A stretch of 64,000 nucleotides of DNA from the NCBI GenBank assembly GCA_963819475.1, contig CAWFWE010000006.1:62001-126000 (forward strand). The letters are read 5' to 3'. Below, in pieces: positions 34,979 to 43,406 of this stretch. Position 1 is the first letter of the stretch. Each line of letters opens with the position of its first letter. The notes beneath the pieces were generated by a model that did not search any database, was not told the origin of the DNA, and saw nothing but the letters and a program-made list of their open reading frames with translations. The stretch is from DASUAS01 sp963819475. GTDB taxonomy: Bacteria > Actinomycetota > Acidimicrobiia > IMCC26256 > DASPTH01. Made by a program: the position numbers and the translations under genes.

Positions 34979-35106
34979 GCCCCGTCCCACGTCCCGTCGC
35001 CCACGGCGGCCCAGGTACCCGCCCCGGCGGGCGGCCGGGCCGCCGTGGCTGCGCCCGCGACGTGGATGGCGCGACACGACCCCGCCGTCCGCGCAAGACT
35101 CCGGCC

Positions 35107-35994
35107 ATGCAGAACAACCACGGCAACTGGGGACGGTGGGGCGACGACGACGAGCGCGGCTCGCTGAACCTGCTCACACCGGAACGGGTCCTGGCGGCCA
35201 CGCGCGCGTGCAGCACCGGCAAGGTCTACAGCCTGTCCTTGCCGATCCAGCGCGAGGGCGTGCCGATCTTCGACTACCGCGGGGCGCCGCAGCGGCTCAC
35301 GCTCACCAGCGCGAGCGACGGCGACCGCATGTCGGAGTACGGTGCCGCGCCGGGCGTCGGCGCCAACGAGGACGTGCTGGTGCTCGCGTCGCACAGCATC
35401 ACGCACATGGACGCGCTCTCGCACGTGTTCACGAACGAGGGGATCTACAACGGGTTCCCGCGCGACGAGTTCACCGCCCTCGGTGGCGCGCCGCACTGCG
35501 ACATCCGGGCCACCGGCACGTTCGCGGGGCGGGGCGTCCTGCTCGACCTCCCCGCGCACCAGGGCGTCGACTGGCTCGAGCCGGGTCAGGTCGTCGACCG
35601 GGCGCAGCTCGAGGCGTGCGCCGACGCGCAGGGCACCGAGGTGCGCCCCGGCGACATCGTCCTCGTCCGCACCGGCTGGCTCGACTTCTTCGCGACCGGC
35701 GACGCCGACTACGCGCAGCCCGGGCTCGGCCGTGACGCGGTGTCGTTCGTCGACGACCACGAGATCGCCGCAGTCGGTGCCGACAACGCCGCCATCGAGT
35801 GCATCCCGTTCGACGACGACGTGTTCCTCGCCGTCCACATCGAGCTGCTGGTCAAGCGCGGGATCACGCTGATGGAGCACCTGCAGCTGGGTGAGCTCGC
35901 GGCCGACGGGTGTCACGAGTTCCTCTTCAGCGTGGGCGCGCTTCCCGTCACCGGCGCGGCCGGGAGCCCGATCAATCCGGTGGCGATCGGGTGA
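35107..35994 (+). CDS. Cyclase family protein (kynurenine formamidase-like)
   Basis: 295 residues. LVLASHSITHMDALSHVF (about residues 94-111) is the metal-binding H-x3-H-x-D-x3-H segment of the PF04199 cyclase/formamidase fold. GDIVLVRTGW and CIPFDDDVFLAVHIELLVKRG follow. Likely a metal-dependent amide or ester hydrolase of unknown substrate. ATG 35107 lies in a 128-bp gap after the LysM gene. It is not part of the SOS group by any visible site. Confidence 0.85.
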   Translation: MQNNHGNWGRWGDDDERGSLNLLTPERVLAATRACSTGKVYSLSLPIQREGVPIFDYRGAPQRLTLTSASDGDRMSEYGAAPGVGANEDVLVLASHSITHMDALSHVFTNEGIYNGFPRDEFTALGGAPHCDIRATGTFAGRGVLLDLPAHQGVDWLEPGQVVDRAQLEACADAQGTEVRPGDIVLVRTGWLDFFATGDADYAQPGLGRDAVSFVDDHEIAAVGADNAAIECIPFDDDVFLAVHIELLVKRGITLMEHLQLGELAADGCHEFLFSVGALPVTGAAGSPINPVAIG

Positions 35995-36039
35995 TCGCGC
36001 GGCCGCGCCGGTGCGTGTCGGGCGGGATACGGTGGCCGG

Positions 36040-36513
36040 GTGCGCTGCCCGTTCTGCTCGGCCGACGACGACAAGGTCGTCGACTCGCGCCCGGCGGACG
36101 ACCTCGCGGCGGTCCGGCGCCGCCGGGAGTGCCTGGCCTGCGGTCGACGGTTCACCACCTACGAACGGGTGGAGGAGCTGCCGCTGGTGGTGGTGAAGCG
36201 CTCGGGGGTGAAGGAGCCGTTCGACGTCGAGAAGCTGCGGGGCGGCATCGAGCGGGCGGTGGCGGGGAGCGCCATCGACCCGGCGGCGGTCGAGGCGCTC
36301 GCCCACGAGATCGAGGAGCGGGCCCGGGCGGCGGGCCCCGAGGTGAGCACCGAGGTGGTCGGCCTGGCCGTCCTCGAACGGCTCCGCCAGCTCGACCCGG
36401 TGTCGTACGTCCGGTTCGCGTCCGTCTACAAGGGCTTCGAAGACCTGGGTGACTTCGAGCGCGAGGTGGTCGAGCTGCAGAAGTCGACCGCCCCGAAGCG
36501 GCGCTCGCGGTAA
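36040..36513 (+). CDS. nrdR: Transcriptional repressor NrdR
   Basis: 157 residues. The N-terminal zinc ribbon has CPFC (residues 3-6) and CLAC about 31-34, followed by GRRFTTYERVEELPLVV, then an ATP-cone domain (VKRSGVKEPFDVEKLRGGI). It senses ATP/dATP and represses ribonucleotide reductase genes. GTG start. It lies 152 bp before nrdJ, whose leader carries an NrdR-box-like palindrome. Confidence 0.97.
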   Translation: MRCPFCSADDDKVVDSRPADDLAAVRRRRECLACGRRFTTYERVEELPLVVVKRSGVKEPFDVEKLRGGIERAVAGSAIDPAAVEALAHEIEERARAAGPEVSTEVVGLAVLERLRQLDPVSYVRFASVYKGFEDLGDFEREVVELQKSTAPKRRSR

Positions 36514-36606
36514 CTCCCCGGGTTTCCCCCGCGAAACCCTTGCAATCACATCGCTGTAGTTCTACCTTTGTCATCCCACCCCATGTAGGGGCGGGAATCC
36601 TTCCGA

Positions 36607-36624
36607 ACCACAAGATGTTGTGGT
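36607..36624 (+). promoter_or_regulatory. NrdR-box-like palindrome before nrdJ
   Basis: ACCACAA-gatg-TTGTGGT is a perfect 7-bp inverted repeat 42 bp before the nrdJ ATG. Its core, CAAGATGTTG, fits the remembered NrdR-box core C-W-A-t-A-T-a-T-W-G. NrdR boxes normally come as pairs about 31 bp apart; the only candidate partner is a CCCC-ATGTA-GGGG repeat at 36579-36591, which fits poorly. No cobalamin riboswitch fold is apparent. Confidence 0.6.
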
Positions 36625-36665
36625 ATTTCGCGTCCCTCGAGAGCCCCCAGGAAAGAGAGACACGC

Positions 36666-39452
36666 ATGGCACTGGCGCCGGAGCAGGTCGGGATCGGTAT
36701 CCGTCGGCACTTCACCGAACCGGGCGTCCACCCGTACGACACCCTCGAGTGGGAACGACGCGAGGCGCGGATCCCGAACTGGAAGGACGGCACCGACGCC
36801 TTCCTGCAGCCCGACGTCGAGTTCCCGGTCTCCTGGTCGCAGAACTCCACCAACATCGTCGCCCAGAAGTACTTCCGCGGCACCCTCGGCACCGAGGAGC
36901 GCGAGACCTCGCTGCGCCAGGTGATCGACCGGGTCGCCGACACGATCACGTCGTGGGGCGTGAAGGACGGGTACTTCGTCGACGAGTCCGAGGGCGCCGC
37001 CTTCCGCAACGAGCTGAAGTACCTCCTCGTCACCCAGCGCGCCGCCTTCAACTCGCCGGTGTGGTTCAACATCGGAGTGACCGGCGTACCCAGGCAAGCG
37101 AGTGCGTGTTTCATCCTCGCCGTCGACGACACCATGGACGGCATCCTCAACTGGTACCGCGAAGAGGGCACGATCTTCAAAGGCGGCTCCGGCTCGGGGA
37201 TCAACCTCTCCAACATCCGTTCGTCGTACGAGCACCTGAAAGGTGGCGGCACCGCCAGCGGCCCGGTGAGCTTCATGCGAGGCGCCGACGCGTCGGCGGG
37301 CACGATCAAGAGCGGCGGCAAGACCCGCCGCGCCGCCAAGATGGTCATCCTGAACACCGACCACCCCGACATCGAAGAGTTCATCTGGTGCAAGGCCCGT
37401 GAGGAGCAGAAGGCACGCGCGCTGCGCGACGCCGGCTTCGACATGGACCTCGACGGCAAGGACTCCCACTCGATCCAGTACCAGAACGCCAACAACTCGG
37501 TGCGGGTCACCGACGAGTTCATGCAGGCGGTCGTCGACGACGACGATTGGGCGCTGGTGTCGGTCACGACCGGTGAGACGATCCGCACGATCAAGGCGCG
37601 TGAGCTCTTCCGTCAGGTGTCGGAGGCGGCGTGGGAGTGCGCCGACCCGGGCATGCAGTTCGACACCACCATCAACCGGTGGCACACCGCGCCCAACAGC
37701 GGCCGCATCAACGCCAGCAACCCGTGCTCGGAGTACATGCACATCGACAACTCGGCGTGCAACCTCGCCAGCATCAACCTGCTGAAGTACCTGGGTGACG
37801 ACGGCATCTTCGACGTCGAGGGCTACCGGCACACCGTCGAGGTGATGTTCACCGCGCAGGAGATCCTCGTCGGCAACGCCGACTACCCGACCGAGAAGAT
37901 CGCGGAGAACAGCCGCAAGTTCCGCCAGCTCGGCCTCGGCTACGCCAACCTCGGCGCGCTGCTGATGGCCCAGGGCATGCCCTACGACTCCGACGCCGGG
38001 CGGGCGTGGGCGGCCGCGCTCACCGCGCTGATGACCGGTCACGCCTACGCCACCAGCGCCCGGACCGCGGGCCGCATGGGTCCGTTCGCCGGCTACGCCG
38101 ACAACGCCGACGCCATGAACAACGTGCTGCGGATGCACCGGGCCGAGGCGGCCAAGATCGACGAAGACCTCGTGCCGCCGGCGCTGCTCGGCGCGGCCCA
38201 GCAGTCGTGGGACGAAGCGGTCGAGCTCGGTGAGACCTTCGGCGTGCGCAACTCGCAGGCCACCGTGCTCGCGCCCACCGGCACCATCGGCCTGATGATG
38301 GATTGCGACACGACCGGCATCGAGCCCGATCTCGCGCTCACCAAGGCGAAGAAGCTGGTCGGTGGCGGCACCATGATGATCGTCAACCAGACGATCCCGC
38401 GTGCGCTGGCCAACCTCGGCTACTCCGACGACGAGTCCGAGGTCATCGTCGCCCACATCAACGAGCACAAGACGATCTTCGGGGCTCCGCACTTCCAGGC
38501 CGAGCACCTGCCGGTGTTCGCGTGCTCCATGGGTGACAACACGATCCACTACATGGGTCACGTGAAGATGATGGGTGCGGTCCAGCCGTTCATCTCGGGG
38601 GCCATCAGCAAGACGGTCAACATGCCGGAGGACGTCTCGGTGGAAGACGTCGAGGAGCTGCACGTCGAGGCGTGGCGCCTCGGGCTGAAGGCCGTCGCGC
38701 TCTACCGCGACAACTGCAAGGTCGCGCAGCCGCTCGCCACCCAGAAGAAGGATGGCGAGGGCGAGACGCCGGCACAGGTGGTGGAACGCATCGTCGAGCA
38801 CGTCATCGTGCAGGAGCCGGTGCGCCAGAAGCTGCCGCGCATGCGCAACTCGAAGACGTTCTCGTTCCGCGTGGCCGACTGCCACGGGTACGCGACCGTC
38901 GGCGAGTTCGAGGACGGCCGTCCCGGCGAGGTGTTCCTCAAGGTCGCCAAGCAGGGCTCGACGCTGGCCGGGATCATGGACGCGTTCGCGATCTCACTCA
39001 GCCTGGGCCTGCAGTACGGCGTGCCGCTCGAGGCGTTCGCGGAGAAGTTCACCAACATGCGATTCGAGCCCGCGGGCATGACCGACGACCCCGACCTGCG
39101 CATCGCCACCAGCCTCGTCGATTACATCTTCCGGCGTCTCGTGGTGGAGTACGTGCCGTTCGAGACCCGGCGCGACATGGGCGTGCTGACGGTGGGGGAG
39201 CGGACCCAGCCGACGCTGCCCGGGGTCGAGGAAGCGGCGATCGCCAACGAGCCCGCGTTCCCCGAGCTCCCGCTCGAGGACCGTGCCCCGTCGGCGGCGA
39301 TCACGCCTGCGTCGGAGCCGCCGCTGACCCCGGGCACGCACGTGATGCGCGCGTCGGAGACCGTCCTCTGCCACGTCTGCGGCGACATCATGCAGCGGGC
39401 CGGCTCGTGCCACGCCTGCCCCAGCTGCGGCGCCACGAGCGGCTGTTCGTAA
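36666..39452 (+). CDS. nrdJ: Vitamin B12-dependent (class II) ribonucleotide reductase
   Basis: 928 residues. GSGSGINLSNIRSSYEHLKG for substrate binding, NPCSEYMHIDNSACNLASIN with the radical Cys and neighbouring Glu (about residue 355), and LAPTGTIGLMMDCDTTGIEP. The C-terminal tail is a Cys-rich ribbon (CHVC, then CHACPSCG). It reduces ribonucleotides with adenosylcobalamin and needs no oxygen. ATG 36666 follows AGGAAAGAGAGA. The open frame continues 42 codons further upstream through the promoter region, not used here. Confidence 0.96.
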   Translation: MALAPEQVGIGIRRHFTEPGVHPYDTLEWERREARIPNWKDGTDAFLQPDVEFPVSWSQNSTNIVAQKYFRGTLGTEERETSLRQVIDRVADTITSWGVKDGYFVDESEGAAFRNELKYLLVTQRAAFNSPVWFNIGVTGVPRQASACFILAVDDTMDGILNWYREEGTIFKGGSGSGINLSNIRSSYEHLKGGGTASGPVSFMRGADASAGTIKSGGKTRRAAKMVILNTDHPDIEEFIWCKAREEQKARALRDAGFDMDLDGKDSHSIQYQNANNSVRVTDEFMQAVVDDDDWALVSVTTGETIRTIKARELFRQVSEAAWECADPGMQFDTTINRWHTAPNSGRINASNPCSEYMHIDNSACNLASINLLKYLGDDGIFDVEGYRHTVEVMFTAQEILVGNADYPTEKIAENSRKFRQLGLGYANLGALLMAQGMPYDSDAGRAWAAALTALMTGHAYATSARTAGRMGPFAGYADNADAMNNVLRMHRAEAAKIDEDLVPPALLGAAQQSWDEAVELGETFGVRNSQATVLAPTGTIGLMMDCDTTGIEPDLALTKAKKLVGGGTMMIVNQTIPRALANLGYSDDESEVIVAHINEHKTIFGAPHFQAEHLPVFACSMGDNTIHYMGHVKMMGAVQPFISGAISKTVNMPEDVSVEDVEELHVEAWRLGLKAVALYRDNCKVAQPLATQKKDGEGETPAQVVERIVEHVIVQEPVRQKLPRMRNSKTFSFRVADCHGYATVGEFEDGRPGEVFLKVAKQGSTLAGIMDAFAISLSLGLQYGVPLEAFAEKFTNMRFEPAGMTDDPDLRIATSLVDYIFRRLVVEYVPFETRRDMGVLTVGERTQPTLPGVEEAAIANEPAFPELPLEDRAPSAAITPASEPPLTPGTHVMRASETVLCHVCGDIMQRAGSCHACPSCGATSGCS

Positions 39453-39475
39453 GCGCGGCGTGGGACACTCGGCAC

Positions 39476-40297
39476 GTGTCGAGCCCGATCCGTGCGCTAC
39501 GCGTCGAGCACCTCAACATCGTGCACGAGAACTACGAGGCGACGGTCGAGCACTATCGGCAGCTCTTCGGTGGCGTCGTGGTGTACGACCGGTTCCAGCC
39601 GACGTGGCATGCGTGCCTCATGGAGGTCGGCGGCGTCCTCTTCGAGATCTTCGTCCCGAACGACTTCTTCCTGCACACCCGCTACGGGCCCCACTACCTG
39701 GGCGTCGAGTACCAGGTCGCCGACATGGCTGTCGTCAGGGAGACGCTGGCCGCGCGAGGCATCCGCATCGCGCGGGACCTGGATGTCGCCGTCCACACTC
39801 ATGCCGCCGACTGCCACGGTGTCTCGCTCGAGTTCTTCGGCGACTCCTTCCACGACAACGAGGACCTGCTCGACCGGCCGATGCAGCCGGCGGGGTACTG
39901 GCGTGACGAGCACCCGCTGGGGCTCACCGGATTGCGCGGGTACACGGTGGCGGTGGCCGACATGGCGAGTGCCCTCGCGGACTTCCAGGCCGTCCTCCAC
40001 CACGACGTGCTCTACGAGGTGTGTCGTGGGGCGGTCGCCGGGACGGGGGTGGGGCTCGTCGTGGGCGGCGCCGTCCTCGAGCTCGTCGCGCCGGACTGCG
40101 ACGGGCTCCTGGAGCGGCACCTACGAGCACGCGGCGAAGGCATCCGGTCGACCGTGTTCGGCGTGCACGACCTGGACCACGTTCGGACGTACTTCCGCGA
40201 GCGCGGGATCGAGCTGGGGCCCGGCACGGGCCCGGACACGCTTGCGCTTCCGGCCCGAGAGAACCGGGGCGTGATCTTCGAGTTCGCCGGGCCCTGA
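39476..40297 (+). CDS. Two-domain VOC superfamily protein
   Basis: 273 residues with two glyoxalase-like halves: VEHLNIVHENYEATVEHYRQ (about residue 10) and GLRGYTVAVADMASALADFQ (about residue 145). Ends VIFEFAGP. GTG 39476, 23 bp after nrdJ. The paired modules suggest a full metal site within one chain. No substrate can be named. Confidence 0.85.
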   Translation: MSSPIRALRVEHLNIVHENYEATVEHYRQLFGGVVVYDRFQPTWHACLMEVGGVLFEIFVPNDFFLHTRYGPHYLGVEYQVADMAVVRETLAARGIRIARDLDVAVHTHAADCHGVSLEFFGDSFHDNEDLLDRPMQPAGYWRDEHPLGLTGLRGYTVAVADMASALADFQAVLHHDVLYEVCRGAVAGTGVGLVVGGAVLELVAPDCDGLLERHLRARGEGIRSTVFGVHDLDHVRTYFRERGIELGPGTGPDTLALPARENRGVIFEFAGP

Positions 40298-40316
40298 CCG
40301 CGCACCGGCAGCACAC

Positions 40317-41168
40317 CTAGTCGAACAGGCCGAAGAAACGGGTCTCGATGCTTGCACGCGGCACCGGATCGCGCGCCGTCGGATCCTCGAACGAGACGTG
40401 CAGCGAGCTCGGGACGTCGGGGCGGGATGAATCGAAACCGACGAAGAGGAGCAGGTCGTCGACCGTGAGGTCGGGGAAGTACCACCATTCATGGCGATCG
40501 CTGTACCGACTTCCCTGCGATCGATACGTCACGTCGCTGCCGTCGGTGCCCACGTGGTACACGAGGGGGACGATGTCGGCCGCTGCGACCGTCCGCCAGT
40601 CGCAGATGGCGAGCGGGAAGTCCTGCGGTGGATCGCTCAGGACGCGCCAGGTCTGGTACAGCACGTAGCGACCGAATGGCGCGAGCTCGCGCTGGTTGCG
40701 TTCGAGGGTCTCACGCAACTGCACGGCAGCCTCGTCGGCGTCGTAATCGAGATGAGCCCATCCGGCGGGCGTCATCATCCCGTCCCGGTGTGCCTTCTCG
40801 CTGTACCGCACGGTCGACGCATGCAGCGGCAACACGTCGCGAGCGCCCGAGCGAGCTCGGATCACCGGGATCGTCTCGGCCCAGTAGTCGAACTCGATCT
40901 GACGCATGGTCAGCAGTGGCTTCTGGGCGACGAGCTCGTCCAGTCGCTCGCGGGCGATCCGGCTCGGCCACGAGACGAGCTCGAGTCCCTCACGCTCCAA
41001 CGACGGGGGGACAGCTGCGGTTCGCCCGTCCCGGACCCGCATCGCACGCCGCTCGACCGTCCGCTCGTCGAGGATCCGCGACTCGTACTCCACCTGCACG
41101 GAGCGCAACTCGCTCCGGAGGTACGGGATCTCGGCGGCGATCGTCTCGGCGGGGCTGCGGGCGGACAC
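40317..41168 (-). CDS. CmcJ/NvfI-like oxygenase family protein
   Basis: 283 residues. AHLDYD (about residue 142) and SLHVSFEDP (about residue 260) provide the His-x-Asp...His metal ligands; QTWRVLSDPPQDFPLAICDW and WWYFPDLTVDDLLLFVGFDS are typical of this Fe(II)/2-oxoglutarate-like family of CmcJ and fungal NvfI. The start is a GTG with GGAGG upstream on the minus strand. It converges on the VOC gene. Substrate unknown; members hydroxylate or rearrange small molecules. Confidence 0.8.
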   Translation of the reverse strand: MSARSPAETIAAEIPYLRSELRSVQVEYESRILDERTVERRAMRVRDGRTAAVPPSLEREGLELVSWPSRIARERLDELVAQKPLLTMRQIEFDYWAETIPVIRARSGARDVLPLHASTVRYSEKAHRDGMMTPAGWAHLDYDADEAAVQLRETLERNQRELAPFGRYVLYQTWRVLSDPPQDFPLAICDWRTVAAADIVPLVYHVGTDGSDVTYRSQGSRYSDRHEWWYFPDLTVDDLLLFVGFDSSRPDVPSSLHVSFEDPTARDPVPRASIETRFFGLFD

Positions 41169-41189
41169 GGCACCTCCAGACGTCCGCGA

Positions 41190-41300
41190 TCACCTGGTGC
41201 GCGAAGCGTACCGGTGGCGGCCATTCGCGGACACGGTCAGTGCGATGACGAGCGGCAGCTGCGACTCCTCAGCCGGGACGCCGGCACTGTGCGCGAGCGT
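41190..41300 (-). pseudogene. Remnant of the small 'TLAH' membrane protein gene
   Basis: Read on the minus strand: TLAHSAGVPAEESQLPLVIA and a short tail to TGA at 41190. It aligns by eye with the intact 45-residue protein at 43269-43406 (TLAHIAGVPVEETLQPLAIA), with nucleotide similarity across the start. The position of the ATG reads TAC here, so no start codon remains. It sits in the same frame just after the stop of the 157-residue hypothetical gene. Confidence 0.55.
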
Positions 41301-41315
41301 GTAGCCGCGACCTCG

Positions 41316-41789
41316 TCAGTCGAGCTCGGCGAGCACCTCGCCGATGATCTTCGTGGCCTCGTGGGGACGGAGCGGCTCTCCGCCTTCGGCGTCGGCGATC
41401 TCGTGCGCGAAGTCCTCGACCGCGTGCACGCCACCGACCAGCACGTGCCGCAGCGCCTCACCGGCGGCTTCGGGGTCGTCGAGGGCCTCGATGGCGGGCT
41501 CCACCTCGTGGCGAGGCGACGCGGCGACGGCATGGACGACGCTCATCGCCTCCTCGCGCCCGCTCACCGTCGAGACGGGGACGTCGGCGTCGGGGTTCTG
41601 CTGCCGGTCCCATTCCGCCAGCGCCTCGTCGTAGCCGCCTTCGCCGGGATGCAGGACACGAGTGTCCGGTGCGGTCGCGGCATCGACCGGGTCGCCTTCG
41701 CCCGATGCGGCGTCGGCGTCCTCGCCGTGCACGCGCCCGGGTTCGACGGGGACGACCAGGGTGCCATCGGGATTGCGAACGATCTCCAT
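41316..41789 (-). CDS. Conserved-looking hypothetical acidic protein
   Basis: 157 residues, not recognised. The N-terminus MEIVRNPDGTLVVPVEPGRV is followed by a long acidic, Ala/Asp-rich linker and a helical C-terminal half (about residues 85-157) with several Glu/Asp. No membrane segment or signal. ATG 41789 has AGGAGC upstream; the earlier in-frame start lacks one. It stands between a DUF899 gene and a decayed small-protein gene, in a position where the paralogous cassette has nothing. Confidence 0.65.
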   Translation of the reverse strand: MEIVRNPDGTLVVPVEPGRVHGEDADAASGEGDPVDAATAPDTRVLHPGEGGYDEALAEWDRQQNPDADVPVSTVSGREEAMSVVHAVAASPRHEVEPAIEALDDPEAAGEALRHVLVGGVHAVEDFAHEIADAEGGEPLRPHEATKIIGEVLAELD

Positions 41790-41950
41790 GGTGCGCTCCT
41801 CGTTCGATCGGTCGGGCCCCTGCGAAACCCTTCCCTTACCCGGAACCACCCCTCAGGAATCGCGTGTGCGTCGCGCGGTGGGCACTCACCGACCAGTTGC
41901 TCGCCGTGCCCCGCGAGACGGCGGCCACGTCCTCGTCGGCTGCAGGCGGC

Positions 41951-42748
41951 TCAGCGCCCAGGGGTGAGGTCGTCAGAGCGTCCTGCTTCGAGTCGCGACC
42001 ACTGGGCGATGGGGCGTGAGCCGGGCGAGGAGCGGGGCGCGGGGACACGGCTTCGGACCCCGTTGGTCCGGATGGCGCCCGCGCCCTCCTGTTGCCACGG
42101 TTGTGGCCAGCCGGCGGGTGAGTCCTCCCACGGCTCCTGGCGTCCGTACACGGTGAGGTCCATGAGCGCGTAGTTGTAGTCCAAGACTTCGGCGCCGCGG
42201 CCGGTCGTCCAGTACGTCTCGAAGACCTTGTCGTCACGTCGCACGTAACAGACCAGATAGAACTGCCTGTCCGTGGAGCGCCCGACGAGGAGCGTGTCGA
42301 GGGAGTCGTGCGCCGAGTACCACGGCACGCGGTAGTCCATGAAGTCGTGGTAGCGGATGCTCTCGTCGTACGGACCTTGACAGAAGACCGCGTAGGTGAC
42401 GTCCCGAGAATGAAGGTAGGACAGCTCCGCGACCTGGCTGGTGACCCACGTGCAGCCCTCGCATTGCTGCGGAGCCGGTCGGCCGGAGTACCACATGTGG
42501 TAGTACGCGATGAGCTGTCGGCGCCCGTCGAACGCGTCGAGCAGGGTGGTCGACCCGTCAGGCCCGATCAGCTGGGTGTCGGCGTCGACCTCGACCATGG
42601 GCAGGCGCCTCCGCGCCGCGGCGATCGCGTCGCCTTCCCGGGTGTGCGCCTTCTCCCGCACCCGGAGCCGGTCCAGCTCGGCCTCGAAGCCGGCGCGATC
42701 GACGGCCGCGGGCATGCTCCGGGCGTTCGTGGTTGCTGCGTCGTTCAC
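41951..42748 (-). CDS. DUF899 family (thioredoxin-like) protein, copy 1
   Basis: 265 residues. HMWYSGRPAPQQCEGCTWVT (about residues 84-103) carries the CxxC-like Cys-Glu-Gly-Cys of DUF899, then FCQGPYDESI, and DLTVYGRQEPWEDSPAGWPQ near the end. The fold is thioredoxin-like; function unproven. GTG 42748 has GGAGG upstream. The last 50 residues are Arg/Ser/Pro-rich and lack the family pattern. The next 160 bp (41790-41950) hold no gene I can support. Confidence 0.85.
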   Translation of the reverse strand: MNDAATTNARSMPAAVDRAGFEAELDRLRVREKAHTREGDAIAAARRRLPMVEVDADTQLIGPDGSTTLLDAFDGRRQLIAYYHMWYSGRPAPQQCEGCTWVTSQVAELSYLHSRDVTYAVFCQGPYDESIRYHDFMDYRVPWYSAHDSLDTLLVGRSTDRQFYLVCYVRRDDKVFETYWTTGRGAEVLDYNYALMDLTVYGRQEPWEDSPAGWPQPWQQEGAGAIRTNGVRSRVPAPRSSPGSRPIAQWSRLEAGRSDDLTPGR

Positions 42749-42833
42749 GACTCGTGCGCCTCCACACGACGGGCTGTACCGGCGTCACTTCCGCGAGGGC
42801 TGCCACGGCCGACTTCGACGTAGTCACGGAAGC

Positions 42834-43247
42834 TCACGAGAAGTGGTCCCAGCCGCGAGTGCACATCTCGATGCAGTCCAAGTCGGGTGTCAGACCCTGG
42901 TGGCGGAACCGGAGCTCAGATGCGTCGCCATCGACGGGAGTGATGGTGAAGGTCGGGCGCGTGCCCACCCAGTCGGGGAGAAAGTCGCAGGCGGTGACGG
43001 TCCATCGCACCGATGTCGGCCGGGTCGCCTCATCGACGTGCATCACGCACGGCTCCGGGGGGTCGAACCAGAACGTGAGCTCGCCGCCGGCGTCGCCGGA
43101 TCCCGTGACGTCGGTCCACCAGGCGGCGAGGCCGGCGAGGCCGGTGAGCGCATCGAACAGCGCTCCGGGATCCGCCTCCACGCGGATGGTCTTCTGATAG
43201 TCCGCGCTCGCCGCGGGCGCTGCAGAACGCGGTTCGGTGTCGGTCAT
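42834..43247 (-). CDS. SRPBCC (AHSA1-like) protein, truncated by a 1-base frameshift
   Basis: 137 residues. The START-like fold is visible: KTIRVEADPGALFDALTGLA, GGELTFWFDPPEP, and near the end CTRGWDHFS then stop. Family members usually end GWDHFLxSLRxYVExG. Here one base short at 42838-42844 changes ttcctcgtg to ttctcgtg; restoring it gives HFLVSFRDYVEVGRG. The restored frame has no stop before the DUF899 GTG and is in frame with it. ATG start; AGGAG is just upstream. Confidence 0.75.
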   Translation of the reverse strand: MTDTEPRSAAPAASADYQKTIRVEADPGALFDALTGLAGLAAWWTDVTGSGDAGGELTFWFDPPEPCVMHVDEATRPTSVRWTVTACDFLPDWVGTRPTFTITPVDGDASELRFRHQGLTPDLDCIEMCTRGWDHFS

Positions 43248-43268
43248 TCGACGGGCTCCTTTTCACTG

Positions 43269-43406
43269 TCATCGCGTTCGATCGCCGCTTCGATCTCGCG
43301 GGCGTCGCAGGCGTGCCGTGAGCCACGCGCCGGACAGCAGCAGGGCGATGGCCAGCGGCTGCAGCGTCTCTTCGACCGGGACGCCGGCGATGTGGGCGAG
43401 CGTCAT
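43269..43406 (-). CDS. Small membrane protein downstream of DUF899
   Basis: 45 residues: MTLAHIAGVPVEETLQPLAI, one membrane helix (about 16-34), then a basic tail. The ATG overlaps the DUF899 stop (ATGA), which strongly suggests coupled translation. A decayed relative lies at 41190-41300 in the second cassette. I recall similar 'LAHxGGxPxEE' small membrane proteins in actinobacteria but cannot name a function. Confidence 0.65.
   Translation of the reverse strand: MTLAHIAGVPVEETLQPLAIALLLSGAWLTARLRRPRDRSGDRTR

Noticed and set aside
36541..36665. Cobalamin riboswitch before B12-dependent nrdJ
   Set aside because: The leader is short and no B12-box or matching multi-stem fold could be seen; only the NrdR-like palindrome stands out.
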